A DNA stretch of 64,000 bases from Rugalucina vietnamica. Its lineage: Eukaryota > Mollusca > Bivalvia > Lucinida > Lucinidae. A model generated the notes under the pieces. The model saw only the letters and a program-made list of their open reading frames with translations, searched no databases and was not told where the DNA came from. A program made the translations under genes and the position numbers. The DNA lies in assembly GCA_964017185.1 (NCBI GenBank), contig OZ024879.1, positions 25,981,456-26,045,455 of the forward strand, in the 5' to 3' direction. Positions 21,355 to 33,195 of the stretch are shown here, piece by piece. Each line of letters starts with the position of its first letter. The first letter of the stretch is position 1.

Positions 21355-21635
21355 AGCATCAGGAAAACGTGTCCGTCATGGATACCATGCATCTTCAACC
21401 CCGCTTTTATTTAGAAAAAAAAAAAACTGGGGTTTGCAGGGGTATACCTAATTTTCTTATTTTTGATCCAAAACATACCTTGTGGGTATTCGGTTCTAAC
21501 GTGTACCCACAATGTATGTTTGGGCAAACATATTAAGAATTTCATTTTTTGTTTGGTGAAATTTCAATATTCACCACTGAAAAAAAAATCTCTGTATTGC
21601 ATGGCCATGTTTTTGTAATGGGTTTACTGTAAATA
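21355..21635 (+). repeat. Repeat R3 (hairpin)
   Basis: Runs from 'CATCAGGAAAACGTGTCC' through 'GGGGTATACCTAATTTTCTT', 'CCAAAACATACCTTGTGGGT', 'GGTTCTAACGTG', 'ACCCACAATGTATGTTT' to 'AAATCTCTGTATTGCATGG' and 'TTTTTGTAATGG'. The central arms are complementary. The GAGGCG step is lost from the loop in this copy. Confidence 0.75.
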
Positions 21636-22119
21636 ATCCATCCAGTTTTATGTACATGTAGGATAAACTTGACCTTACAAACACCAAAGCTTCCTCCTTT
21701 TGAAGTAAACAATAAAGTCGTTAACTTTAGGAAAATATGAATACTTTGTAACACAATTACACAACACCGTATAGTGAATGGACCCTGAACCACAATTCAA
21801 ATAATGACTGGTCATTATTTAGCATGGTTGTCACGAATATAAAACTATATAAGGTCGTTCAATAGGAACATGAGCCATTTTTTTATATTATCTTAATATT
21901 TGTTTACCATGGTTATGATGGACATTCTAGTTGAAACTTGTCTTTATGCCTTTTAAAGTTATTCCCTTTTGAATTTCAAGAGGGAGAGAAATGATAATAA
22001 ATAGTTGTATCTGTTAATTAAAAAGCCGACATGCCAGCGACAAATGAATCAGTGTAAAGATAAGTTGAAGATAGTAGACTGATGGTTAGTTTTGTCAGAC
22101 TGGTAATGGCTTAACATCC
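21636..22119. other. No recognisable feature
   Basis: No repeat match or coding signal. Confidence 0.4.
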
Positions 22120-22250
22120 CAGTCAACAAATGTCCATTTGTGTCGAGACGGAGACATAGCTGCAGGCGAGTTAATGAGTCTTGCTCAATGACACAACACG
22201 CCGCCGCATTTGGGGGTCTCGATACGGAGTCCGATGCACCCTACGACACT
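22120..22250 (-). repeat. SINE-A, shortened copy
   Basis: Complement of 'TTGTGTCATTGAGCAAGACTC' (conserved body) plus a tRNA-like part with 'CATCGGACTCCGTATCGAGA' as in the 39.7-kb copy. An internal deletion joins head and tail. Confidence 0.55.
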
Positions 22251-22587
22251 GTTTCACTACGCAAAACGTCTGGCAAGTCTATGTGGTTTTACACGACAGC
22301 TGGCCCGGTTAAAATTTACATTGTTTCTAGTCTATGTCTTCGTTTAACACAGCCGTTAACACAACAAATGTCCCAACAAATCGTTCGGTCAATTCGATTA
22401 GCTTTGGGGTTTAATGTCAGACAAATCTTCATGTTGTCTTACGGAAGTTCAGTTCCCCTCTTTCTAATACCATCAAGTATTTGAAAATAAAATCTGAAAC
22501 ATGACATCGCTGGTCCGAGAAGTTGTCTACGGAAAAGCCTCATGTGCAATATGGTGTTCAGAAGCTGGGAGAGTCCATCACGAAAAC

Positions 22588-22760
22588 ATGTCCGCGTTAA
22601 CCTTTTATATAGCAAAAATAGGATATGCAGGGCTATACCTATTTTTCTTATTTGTGCTCCAAAACATAGATTGTGGGTCTCGGCGAGGCGGTTCTAACGT
22701 GGTTCGACATTCGATGTTTTTTAGCAAAAAATATTTAAAATCTGTATAACGCATGGGCAA
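22588..22760 (+). repeat. Repeat R3, copy abutting R2
   Basis: 'ATGCAGGGCTATACCTATTT', 'CTCCAAAACATAGATTGTGG', 'GGCGAGGCGGTTCTAACGTG', then a mutated second arm and 'ATGGGCAAGTTT'. Followed within ten bases by an R2 half. Confidence 0.7.
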
Positions 22761-22766
22761 GTTTAC

Positions 22767-22898
22767 ACAGATAGTACATTTCTTCTTCTACTTAAATCCG
22801 AAATTTCAAGCTTCTAGCCATCTTCTGTGACTGTACAGGCCGGTTTGTGTCAGACCTGTTCGAAAACCACATTGTTGGTTTTCCCACGAGGCGGCTCA
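22767..22898 (+). repeat. Repeat R2, 3' half
   Basis: 'AAATCCGAAATTTCAAGCTT', 'CTGTACAGGCCGGTTTGTGTC', 'TTGGTTTTCCCACGAGGCGG' and the terminal GCGGCTC. The 5' stem is missing. Confidence 0.75.
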
Positions 22899-24606
22899 AT
22901 TATAACCACCAAGTAACAACTATGACTTTTATGTTTGGATGATTTGACTAAAACAACGATGGCTGATCACACATGCTAAATATCTGATTACATTGTAAAC
23001 GAAGCAAACAATCGATCCCAAAATACTTCGTTGTCACTCTCTGGCTAAAAATAAATATTAGCGCGTATAAAGTACATCAGGGTAAATTTAAGGTCGATCG
23101 ATAGTCTAACGACGATATCGAGGGTATATTGAAAGTAAACAGAATTATTTCCTCAGGCTTAGCAGGAAAAGTAAAGTGCTGTTGTTTAAGTTTTTTTTGT
23201 TTTTGTATAAATATAAGCAGCAATATCTTATGAGCATATTTGAGGAATTTGTTTCAATTTGAAGTATCAACACGTTAAATATGACATATTTTCTACTTAA
23301 GCGTACGTAGGGCCACACGGGACAGGTGCCAAAACGTCAACAAAATGTGACGATTTTCATATTGTGTTTTTTTTCCCTGTCAAACGGCACTTAAATATGT
23401 TATAACATTAAAACATTTCGTCCTAAAACCAAATAACACTGACTTCAGTTTCAGAAAGATTCCGACTTGGCGGCAGTGTTGTTTGATTTATGTGAAAAAA
23501 ATCAGAAGCAGACCGAAAAATCTGTTTGAAATAATGGCGTAATTTGACGTCGGAGAACAGCCGACGCCGATTGTATGTTCCGTTAAGGAAATCACCCACA
23601 GATACGATGAAAATGTTACAAACAACAGAAACGTCATCGGTCTGTCAGTTACTATTTAGTTCTCAGTAGTTGTGGCACAGCCGATTTTCAGCTGCTCAGA
23701 AGTCCACCTATGATGATAAACGGAAGATCACCTGTCTGGCATGCTCGCCGCAAGAAATTGTTACACATGTTCAACAGGTGGACGAACAATTTTGCGAGAA
23801 TTGGTATGGCGTATCTGCATTTGACAGCTGGATACACAGAGATAAAAATGTTGATAGCCAAGGATCTTTTGTTAAAAAAAAAAAAAAAAAAAAAACACCC
23901 TGAAACAAATGTATAACGTGCTGGTGGCGGCTTAAAATGTCAAGTAACGTCATATAGAGACGTTGACCTTTGCCCCGCACTCGGTTCGGAAGTGCAGGGA
24001 AAAGGCTGTAGATGACGTGTTTTTGTCAGATTTCAATAAAATTTCTTGTATATTTGCTTATAAAATACTTTTGAATTTGCGGCATATTTTTCCACACGCT
24101 CGGTGCGCGCTTTGTCTTATACGTTATTGACTGCGATAGAAAATTGAAGCTATTGATATGACACTTGTGTCATATCTTTTCTTGTTATAATAAAAATAGA
24201 AATGTGTATCTAAACATGTCCCAGCAAAGCATCTGGGTATATTTCAATATTACTTGTCACGAATACTAGTACAGCTTTTGACTTAGGAAGTATCTCTTCT
24301 TGCAGGTAAATCACACAAAAAAAGTTGTTGCCATTGACCAAAATTCCTGAGGTATTAAAATCTTTATTAGCGAGTTATGATACAGTGATCGATACAGTGA
24401 CCGGAGAAGCTCACAAGAGCCACGTCATTGAACAGCTCAACAGAGGCGATGTCCTTTTCAGCCAATCAATCTCTGATCGCCAATAAATCACCACAAATGA
24501 ATCGCGAATAATTAAAACGATGAAACAAAAGTGAATACTAAACAGAAGTGTCGTGAGATATGTTGAGACAGTACGGTGTCAGGTTTAATTTGAGTTCACA
24601 TCCTTC
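22899..24606. other. No gene recognised; A19 tract near 23876
   Basis: No frame with domain character. Nothing on either strand matched the families described here. Confidence 0.4.
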
Positions 24607-24690
24607 CAATGCCCCCACTCCCCCGATGTCCAGATTACCCCCCTCCCCCCAATGTCCACATTAACCCCACTCCCCCAATGTCCAGATTAA
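24607..24690 (+). repeat. C-rich minisatellite, three ~32-bp units
   Basis: Units of the form CCCCACTCCCCCAATGTCCAGATTA repeat almost three times with small changes. Confidence 0.75.
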
Positions 24691-25027
24691 AGTAATGAAC
24701 CGCGACATGCAGAATAGTGAATGCGACAATGGAGAATCATAGACAATGGCGAATCACTCCTAAAGATATTGCAGAATTTCGTGAAACTTAGACAAAACAT
24801 TATTTATTTTGTAACTCAGTCATTTACTTTAATCTATGCCTTGATGTTTGGTAAAAGAATGGAGTCAATATTTTACCGGACAATAAAATCTGGGTTGCTG
24901 AAACGCTTGACCCCTTGAATAAGATGACTAGTTTTTGTTCTGCAAAAATGACGGTCAGATAAAATGTGTTTGTTATCCCGTTTCTGGGCTTTTGATTTTG
25001 ACCATTTTTGCTTCACTATAATGCCTA
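24691..25027. other. Left flank of element C
   Basis: 'GACAATGGCGAATCA' near 24742 is answered by 'GATTCGCCATTGTCGAG' at 29896-29912 on the other side of element C, in inverse orientation. This may be an older outer part of the same inverted structure. Confidence 0.35.
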
Positions 25028-25600
25028 ATACACCGCGTCCAATCGAAACGCCGGACGAACGGTCGAAACGCCGGATCTGCGTTGTTTTAACTCCGGATTG
25101 CGGTAGTTTCTTCTGGATTTGCCGCCATTTTCGAAGGAAATTTTTTCGACCAGGTAACAAAAACGTTTATTATAAATATTGAAAGAGTTTATGTCAACGT
25201 AAGCCGACTAGTCTGTTCGGATCTACATACATGTCTCTAACCGCCGATTGTTCTGCTGATGCATAAGCTCCGCTAGGATATGCAAACATTCGAGGAGATT
25301 TTTGTTTTACATGTTCGGCCATACCCTAAAATAGTGTTCGCCCCAAAAAGTTTCGTACTATTGTCATTTTCTACAAAGTATTGACAAACTGCTGGTTGAT
25401 TTTGCATTTGTTCACGAGACTATATCGTTAGAAGCCAATTGCTCGTGATTTTTGCCCGAACAAGCGTACGTTTCAATAAAATACCGCAACATCAAAGTAA
25501 CGCCGGATAATACGGCAATCTGAGTTTTCAAACTTGGCAAGTAACTGCATAGATTAATGTCTTTTAAGGTCTAGTAAGCAAGTGGAATACTCATTTTTGA
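25028..25600 (+). repeat. Left arm of inverted repeat pair C
   Basis: ~572 bp, reverse complement of 28911-29481. Outer end TACACCGCGTCCAATCGAAA, followed by a doubled 'GAAACGCCGGA' word. Inner end 'GGAATACTCATTTTTG'. The frames that span it are on the same footing in both arms and show no domain. Confidence 0.85.
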
Positions 25601-26224
25601 GCAGAATCACTTATTTGCACATGTATGAAAGCTTGGCTTATTAATATTTACACCAGATTAATAACAAGAGATAGAGACATCGATGTTCATTAATCGTTCT
25701 TAGCTAGAGCTTTGGGTCTTGCAATAATAAATCAGATACTGTTTAAGTAGATCAAACATGATAGAACATCTCCCGTTCTCTCTGATATGAAATAGAATAT
25801 TATAATAAAATACTATAAATGAAATTAAAATTGATTTTAACAATTATTGCATTACGTTTTTCAGCGAAATGCGCAAACAAATCAAACTTGGCTCTATATG
25901 CGTCGAGACGGCGTCGCAGGGAGCCAGCTTTCCCTTACAAGGCCGACACGCGTGTAAGAGCTGTGTTGTAACAACACCGGCGACAAACAGGAGGGAGACA
26001 AGTGTACTTATCCGTTCGGCTATTAGGACGTTTCTATTCAAAACCAGGAGAAAATCACCTATAAGTACGTATAGCAAATCAGAAGTAAGATAGGATACAT
26101 GTATGTTATCTCAAAACCGTGTACTGTAAAAGCACGATAACATCATGATACTAATGGTTGTGTTCATTGCCTAAATTGTGTGGTCAGTAGCCTAGCTCCA
26201 CATTACAACCTGCTGGTATGTAGC
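25601..26224. other. Interior of element C, nothing recognised
   Basis: No coding signal. A tract at 25890-26010 is less AT-rich than its surroundings but gives only short frames. Confidence 0.35.
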
Positions 26225-26520
26225 ACAGCATCAGGAAAACATGTCCATGAAAAGTATACCCCCTAGAACCCCTTTTTGCTCCAAAACATAGATCATGGGT
26301 ACTGGTTAGAACCGCCTCGACGAGGCGATTCTAACGTGTTACCACAATCTATGTTTTGAGCAAAAAAAAACCTCGCCGAGGCGATTCTAACGTGTTACCA
26401 CAATCTATGTTTTGAGCAAAAAATAAGAAAAATATGAACACAATCTACTTAAAATTTTCATTTTTTACAATTTAAAAATCTCTGTTAATTGCATGAGCAT
26501 GTTTTCGTAATGGAGTTGAA
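26225..26520 (+). repeat. Repeat R3 with duplicated hairpin arm
   Basis: Typical start 'CAGCATCAGGAAAACATGTCC' and 'CTCCAAAACATAGATCATGG'. The core reads GAACCGCCTCGACGAGGCG, an almost perfect hairpin. The right arm (GAGGCGATTCTAACGTGTTA to GAGCAAAAAA) occurs twice in tandem, ~56 bp apart. Confidence 0.8.
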
Positions 26521-26550
26521 TTTTTAAATCATCTACGTAAGTAATAACAC

Positions 26551-27028
26551 AGCTGAGAAACACGTGGTATTGTATACCAACAAATTGATAAATGATCGGG
26601 TGACGCACAATGAAATTCTGTTCAATGTTGAGATGAGAAATTTGAGTTTTCTCCCATTACGTTTACTCTATTGACTGATAGAAATGTGCAGTCAATGCAG
26701 AAATTGAACATTTACTGAATGAAAGTAACATATGCAATCCAGATTATTTCGTTTTCACAAACACTTCCGTCCCATGAACATATAGTACTTCCCATACAGT
26801 AGTATTGAAGTGTTTGCGGAAACGAAATAATCGGGATTTCTTATGTTAGTTTCTTTCAATACATGTTCAATTTCTGTATTGACTGCACCTATCAATCAGT
26901 CAGTAGCAGAAACGCTGTAGGAGAAAACTCGAAAATATAACGTCATATTCATTCTCATTGTAGTGTGTGTCACCCGATCATTTACCTGTTTGTATGTAAA
27001 CAATACCACGTGATTCCCAGTCTCAGCT
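26551..27028. repeat. Foldback element G (~478-bp palindrome)
   Basis: The left half (AGCTGAGAAACACGTGGTATTG at the outside) is the reverse complement of the right half (CAATACCACGTG...CTCAGCT) almost throughout, with the centre near 26795. Landmark inverted pairs: ATGATCGGGTGAC/GTCACCCGATCAT and CAGAAATTGAACAT/ATGTTCAATTTCTG. No coding capacity. A partial relative is at 10245. Confidence 0.85.
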
Positions 27029-27280
27029 TCTGCAGTGGTTCATAACATTTAGTTAGTTGTTCGGTCCTCGTAGTGAATCTCTAACTAGTCAATGAATCAT
27101 CATGGACAAACAAATAAATCATGATAAATTCCATGATGAATCAAAACGAGGACTCGCAGAATGAGTAAGCTGCCCGACGATGGAGATCCCTGGGCGCCCA
27201 ATAACTTACTAACTCCGGAGCAAAAGAAAACCACCAGTTGAACCCAGGTGGGCCAAGCAACAGACAAGAAGCTCCGGCCC
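27029..27280 (+). repeat. Dispersed repeat R1, 3' part
   Basis: Begins exactly where foldback G ends: 'GTGGTTCATAACATTTAGTT', 'GTAAGCTGCCCGACGATGG', 'CCCTGGGCGCCCAATAACTT', ending 'GGGCCAAGCAACAGACAAG'. The 5' half is absent, so G may have inserted into or replaced it. Confidence 0.8.
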
Positions 27281-28910
27281 CAACCAATAAAAATGAATAG
27301 CTTTATGTCTGGGCCATCATGTCGGGGCCATACAAAGACTAGTATTATCTAAATGGGACCAAATATGTTAAACATTGGTAAGAAAATGAATCTTAACCGA
27401 TAATAAATTTCTGATTTCTCAGAATATCCTCGCTGATCTGAAAGGACCAAAAAGAAAATATAACCTGCACTATTGATGATGTACGGGGAGACTTTTTAGG
27501 GCCGCAACACGGCACAACACAAGCTGCAGTAATAACAAATAAAAATTAAAACTGAGATCCTTTAAGAGCAGCGAACACATTAAAGAGAAAGGGGTTGGGC
27601 CATACCGCGGTTTCGACTATTAAAGTCTCGTCAGTGACCCTTGAGATTTGGCAACATGGAGCCAAAGAGAATTACTGACATTTTGCACCTTTCAAAACTC
27701 AAGTAAAACTCTTTTACAAAAAAAAAAATCTATGTGTTTCAAATTGCAAACATATGGAATAAACAATGTTTTTCATCGCTTTCCTTGCGAAATAAATGAA
27801 CCACAAATCACAGCCTGTATTCAGACAAACAAACCGTATTTATTCTATTTAGCGCATGGTGCACAAACGTTGTACTTAATTCTAAATGATAAAGTTTAGA
27901 CCCAATTCAGCAGCACACATGATAAACAACAACAACACAAAAAACAGCAAAAATACGTAAGCCTTTCGAACATTTGATTATCATGCAATTTAAGTTTTCC
28001 AGCCTTGAAAGAATTGTCTTCATAGGTTTTACCACATTTACGCCGAAAGGTTTTGACACACCTACGCCGAAACAAGTGTAACATACGCATGACTATGTAT
28101 TGAGCACTCATGCACAAGTTGTTAAAAAAAACATTGATGCGCTCTTCTTGGTACACGTGCGCTTAATATAACGAATACGGATTAAATGTCATCCACACAA
28201 TCTGAAAAACCCATCCTCAGTCATAGGTCGCCTATGCATATGGATGGAGAAACTGTTAAAATGTCTTTTTAAGGAATGTCTTGCATGAAATGGGCAGTAG
28301 GACTGAATATCAATAAGTCTGTAAACAATCGGACCCATGGGGTTCATCTGCAATATACATGTATATTATTATCATAATAGTTAATCCTCTTCTCCCATGA
28401 AACCCAACTATTGTTCTTTTGTCCAGTGACTGTACTTCCTTACTCTCATGTGAGCGATCGTTCCCCTTGTGCTACAGTATTAAAAGAGAAACGAATTCTT
28501 AATTCGATGTCACCATCTGAAATTCCTGTTGTTTTTTTTTTCTTTAAACCCCTCTGAAAGTGCTCAATGCTTCCAAAGGGTCATATGGTAACTAACACTT
28601 AATTCACTTGACTGGGCAAATATAGGCATTTTTGGCATATATCTGAGGGTTAATTTGTTGTAGAGGTAGTATATAAGAGACCGACCTACACATAAATACC
28701 ATTCCATAATCTATCGAAGTATTGCGGAAACCATACTTCCAAAACAGACTTAAAACCTATCAACCACTTTTATCTTACATGGCTTATCTTCACTGAGAAG
28801 CAACAAGTCAAAGATCATCCATTCTCAATGATGACAACCGAACGTCGAACTTATTTCTGGAGGTCACAGTCAGAAAGCAAAGTTCTCACTTCTAAGAAAG
28901 CGATGCTGCA
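27281..28910. other. Interior of element C, no gene recognised
   Basis: Frames of 83 and 86 codons have no domain character. 'CACCTACGCCGAAAC' and 'CATTTACGCCGAAAG' near 28036-28075 echo each other. The element's transposition gene, if it had one, is not visible. Confidence 0.4.
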
Positions 28911-29481
28911 CAAAAATGAGTATGTCACTTGCGTACTAGACCTTACAAGACATCAATCTATGCAAATACTTGCCAAGTTTGTAAACTCAGATTGCCGTAT
29001 TATCCGGCGTTACTTTGATTTTGCGGAATTTTATTGAAACGTACGCTTGTTCGGGCAAAAAATCACGAGCAACTGGCTTCTAACGATATAGTCTCATGTA
29101 CAAATGCAAAATCAACCAGCATTTTGTCAATATTTTGAAGAAAATGGCAATAGTACGAAACTTTTTGGGGCGAACACAATTTCAACCTATGGCCGAACAT
29201 GGAAAACAAAAATCTTCTCGAATGTTTGCATATCCTAGCGGAGCTTATGCATCAGCAGAACAATCGGTGGTTAGAGATATGTATGTAGATCCGAACAGGC
29301 TAGTGCTTACGTTGACACAAACTCTTTTAATATTTATAATAAACGTTTTTGTTACCTGGTCGAAAATATTTCCTTCGAAAATGGCGGCGAATCCAGTGGA
29401 AACTACCGCAATCCGGAGTTAAAACAACGCAGATCCGGCGTTTCGACCGTTCGTCCGGCGTTCCGATTGGACGCGGTGTAA
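28911..29481 (-). repeat. Right arm of inverted repeat pair C
   Basis: Reverse complement of 25028-25600 across the whole arm, with a few per cent mismatch by eye. Outer end GATTGGACGCGGTGTA. Together the arms delimit a 4.45-kb unit. Confidence 0.85.
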
Positions 29482-30604
29482 TATCTCTAGTTATGCAGTA
29501 TGGCTGTTTTTGATTCAAATTTTGACATTGAAGGTATATATAAGCGTGGAAAGATGTACATGTACATTCGACAATAGCGAATCACGTATTGATAATCTAA
29601 CTTTGGAAGGCTCACCCAGGGACAATTTGGTTTGGTCGATGACGTAACTAATATTAATCCAAGTCATGGTGTAACCATCTTGCTTTTAGGCTTATCTTGA
29701 TTCGTTAAAGCAATAAGACATGTGTAAATCTGTATAATTGACCTTTCCGATATGGCATCCGCTGTTGTCAGTGAACGTAAAGCACCAAGGCAAATTAACA
29801 TGATATTGTCGAACACCATTTAGTTTCGCATGATGATGGCACCATTTATGTGCAAAAATACCTAAATGGTTTCTTTGTGCTATATATAGACTTGTTGATT
29901 CGCCATTGTCGAGTTTGTCCAAGTTCGCCATTGTCTAATGCGGTAGGTATCATATCAACTGAGTTATCTCCCATTAGGAAATTGAATGAATTAAAATTAT
30001 TGGTTTCATGTAAAGCTAAGATATGTTAGATGTTCTTAGTACCAACTAGAATAACATTTCCTTGGTCGTGTTTAAAATAATTGCGTTTGAAACTCTGCAT
30101 ATCATGTTTTGCAGCAACTACTAGCCGACAGAGTATTTTTCGAAGAAGGCTGGGTCACTCTGAAAATTGAAGGTACCAGCACGTGTTTTTGTAAAACAGA
30201 ACAGGACCGTCTTTGATAGCAACAAAAGACATTCATGGAAAATGCCAAGTAGGTCACTGAAGGTGGGTAACGCTGCCTTATCCCGACGGCATTTGATGAT
30301 CTTACACTTTCTCGGCTTGAGCGTTCTGTCTGAAGGTTGCCCAACGCATTAGTTGGTATACAATGACACTTGAAAGACCCATCGACACCATCTGAATAAC
30401 CCGAGACGCGTCTTGCATAAGAAGCCATATTCTCAATTTTACTATGGAAATTCACTTGTTGTGAATACGAAGAAAACCTGTCTTGGCAAGTTTCCACACA
30501 AGTAAGGGACAGACCGGGCTGTGCAGCTACAACTCATGATAAGAGTCTTGAAAATATGTCATAGAAATTATAGAAAATGAAGAAGTCTACATGATCGCTT
30601 AGCT
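29482..30604. other. No recognisable feature
   Basis: Contains 'GATTCGCCATTGTCGAG' (see the left flank of element C) and otherwise nothing that matches. Confidence 0.4.
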
Positions 30605-30898
30605 TATCAGAGTCTACGTTTATTTTTTTCTTGCTCAAACAAGTATTCTGATTGACAGCTGATCAGTGTCTACATTTATTTTTCAAACAAGTATTCTGAT
30701 GCGCAGCTAAACAGTGTCTAACTTTATTTTTGCTGTTGCACACAAGTATTCTGATGCGCAGCTGATTAGTGCCTACATTTATTTTTTGCTGGTGCAAACA
30801 AGTATTCTGATGCGCAGCTGATCAGTGCCTATATTTATTTTTGCTGGTGCAAACAAGTATTCTGATGCGCATATGATCAGTGCCTACATTTATCTTTG
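30605..30898 (+). repeat. Minisatellite, five ~57-bp units
   Basis: Unit landmarks: 'GCTGATCAGTGCCTACATTT', 'ATTTTTGCTGGTGCAAACAA' and 'GTATTCTGATGCGCA'. The first two units are shorter and more diverged than the last three, as expected for an array grown from one end. Confidence 0.85.
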
Positions 30899-31010
30899 GC
30901 ATATACTAATTCATGGAGTCAAGAGTCTTGGAGCGGAGTGTATTGTTTTAAGTGTATTGTCTGGAGTCAAGGTCATGTCATTTAAGGTCAGCGGTTGACC
31001 TATGCTTGAC
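30899..31010 (+). repeat. Outer inverted pair D2, left
   Basis: 'CATATACTAATTCATGGAGTC' to 'GGAGTCAAGGTCATGTCATTT' is the reverse complement of 38570-38690. It lies outside pair D, so the two pairs are nested. Confidence 0.7.
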
Positions 31011-31989
31011 TCCTGAACTAGAAACCAGACCTTGCCATTAAGGGTTATAGCCTGGTCAGTGTAGATATACACATGGCAAAAAATTAGTGAACACCTCTGC
31101 TGGTCTGAGGGCGAAATTGAAAATATGTACTTTATATATGTGGATACGCAGTTGTTCTACGAGCAAATCACATAGTGCCAGTAGCTGGTACTCTGCCTTA
31201 AAAACTTTGACCAACCTTCATTATCTTTTTTCTGAAGGGCACGAGTGGTCGGTTTTAAAGCCACATTTCCTTCTTTCGTACATGATAACAGTCTGGTAAA
31301 TTTGTGTATCAGAAATTACTTTAGGATGTTCCTGTCAGTGAACCTTCTTCCAATAGTAATGATTAAAGTGTGTTCCCTAGTGTCTGATAATGGGTTTTCG
31401 TTGATATTTTGAAACTGTTTGTATAGATGAAAAAATTTCTTGGTACAAATGACCATTTTATTTTGTCGCAAAGTGTGCAGCAAACATTTTGAAAATCGGT
31501 TGACAAATAAAAAAACGTTCTGGTCAAGACAATTTTGATTAGGGATTTTCTGTACAAAAATCTCATGAAAGGGAGGAAAATAATTTACCACAAAAGTCTT
31601 AAATTCTCGGTGCTCAATATCACTAAATAATAAAATGACACAAACGACTTACCTGAGACAAAATCTTCATTTTCGAAAGTATCCATTTTCATGGATTATC
31701 TCCCTTGCCAATGCAAAATTCCTATTCCACAACTAATTTTTCCAATGAAAACTTTATCTGCTGACCGATTTTCAATTTTATTTTTTTGCATGTCCTATTA
31801 GGACAAACTCAGATCAAGAAGATAACGTTCAAATCGTCATCAAAAAAAAAATCATGACTTAATTCAGTTAAGAGTTTTGGTCTCTCCTTAAAAAGTGTTC
31901 TTAGTACATTGCAGATTTTATTGATTGACAGATGGAGGTTTACTAGTACAGTGTGTTTTTAATCAAAATTAATTTGGTTATCAGTAATA
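31011..31989. other. Interior between D2 and D, nothing recognised
   Basis: AT-rich, without coding signal. Confidence 0.35.
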
Positions 31990-32474
31990 GCAGTATAAGC
32001 CAAACGTGCGCCGGGCGTGTTGACAAAAATGTAAAATTCAACATACGTTAGGAGCACGTCGGAGATGTTGGAAACGTGTAACAAGTGCATTTTGTACGCT
32101 CGGTGTACATTGATATACGTCGCTGTAGGTCGGTGCGCGCTAAACACGCGGCGTTTTGGGCTCAAAAGATTTTAAGCATACTTAACAATGTTATCGAAGC
32201 TCGGTGTGTTTAGGGCATTATACTTTCTGAATAAGTGCCACATGCGCCGGACGTGTTGACAAAAATGTAAAATTCAACATACGTCAGGAGCACGTCGGAG
32301 ATGTAGAAACGTGTAACAAGCGCGTTTTGTACGCTCGGCGTACATTGATATACGTCGTTGTAGGTCGGTGTGCGCTAAACGCGCGGCGTTTTGGGCTCAA
32401 AAGATTTTTAAGCATATTTAACAATGTTCTCGAAGCTCGGTGTGTTTAGGACATTATAAGTTCTGAATAAGTGC
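31990..32474 (+). repeat. Tandem pair of ~236-bp units, left arm of inverted pair D
   Basis: Two units (about 32000-32235 and 32236-32474) share 'GTGTTGACAAAAATGTAAAA', 'GGAGCACGTCGGAGATGT', 'TTGATATACGTCG.TGTAGG' and 'GCGGCGTTTTGGGCTCAAAA'. They are the reverse complement of 36590-36823. Each is full of ACGTG/GCGTGT words, giving many short imperfect palindromes. Confidence 0.8.
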
Positions 32475-32720
32475 CACGAGCATGACAGATTCCGAGTTTA
32501 CGAGATATAATTTCAGGAACGTGCCCGAAGCGTCTATGACATACTCCAAATTTTTCAGCGTTTTGAGATTTTTTTCATACGTCCGACACACGCTTCAGTC
32601 ACGCACTAATGTGTGACTTGCTAAAACGAGTTTAAGAAACAAATTAATTTTATACGTCCAAAATCTTCAGCGTGTTGAGATTGAGATTTTTAATACGCGT
32701 TTGGATTATATGCTTAAGCC
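32475..32720 (+). repeat. Inner portion of left arm D
   Basis: 'GAGTTTAAGAAACAAATTAA' and 'AATCTTCAGCGTGTTGAGAT' at 32628-32690 are complementary to 36253-36330. The match is weaker than in the tandem units. Confidence 0.65.
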
Positions 32721-33195
32721 ACTGTCTCACTGGAATGCGACAACTGGAGTCTAGTTTGCAAATTGTTCGAGACTATTTCGCGACAAAGATGAACAATATA
32801 AACACAACCCTCACGTTGCACTCTCATTGAATGGACATTTATAAGACAAATTCGCGAATTTCGGTCTAATTTTGAAAATACATCTTGCGTCTGTCGCTCG
32901 ACAGTCGCGATACATTCGCGAGTGTCTCACGATTCCCACAAATGTAGCTTTATTTTCTTTTCCATTCGTACGTCAGTCGTGAGACATTAGTGCGAGTGTC
33001 GCATGACATTCGTACGAATGTCATGACATTCGTACGAATGTCGCTTAGTTCTATTTTCTCGCCAGATAGTCGCGAGGTGTTCGCATGTTTTCTCAAGACT
33101 GTCACGCGACTGTCGTACGACATTTGTACGAGTGTCGCGAAGATATCGCATTGTAAATTCTCCTAAAATTTACGGCGACAGGTTTGCGACACACT
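32721..33195. repeat. Block of TACG-centred palindromes
   Basis: GCGACA and its complement TGTCGC recur at irregular intervals. Two exact copies of GACATTCGTACGAATGTC lie side by side at 33007-33046. Further words are TGTCGTACGACATTTG and GTACGAGTGTCGCGA. The block begins 'CCACTGTCTCACTGGAATGCGAC' and ends 'TTGCGACACACTGGG', which may be its terminal inverted words. Non-coding. Confidence 0.7.
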
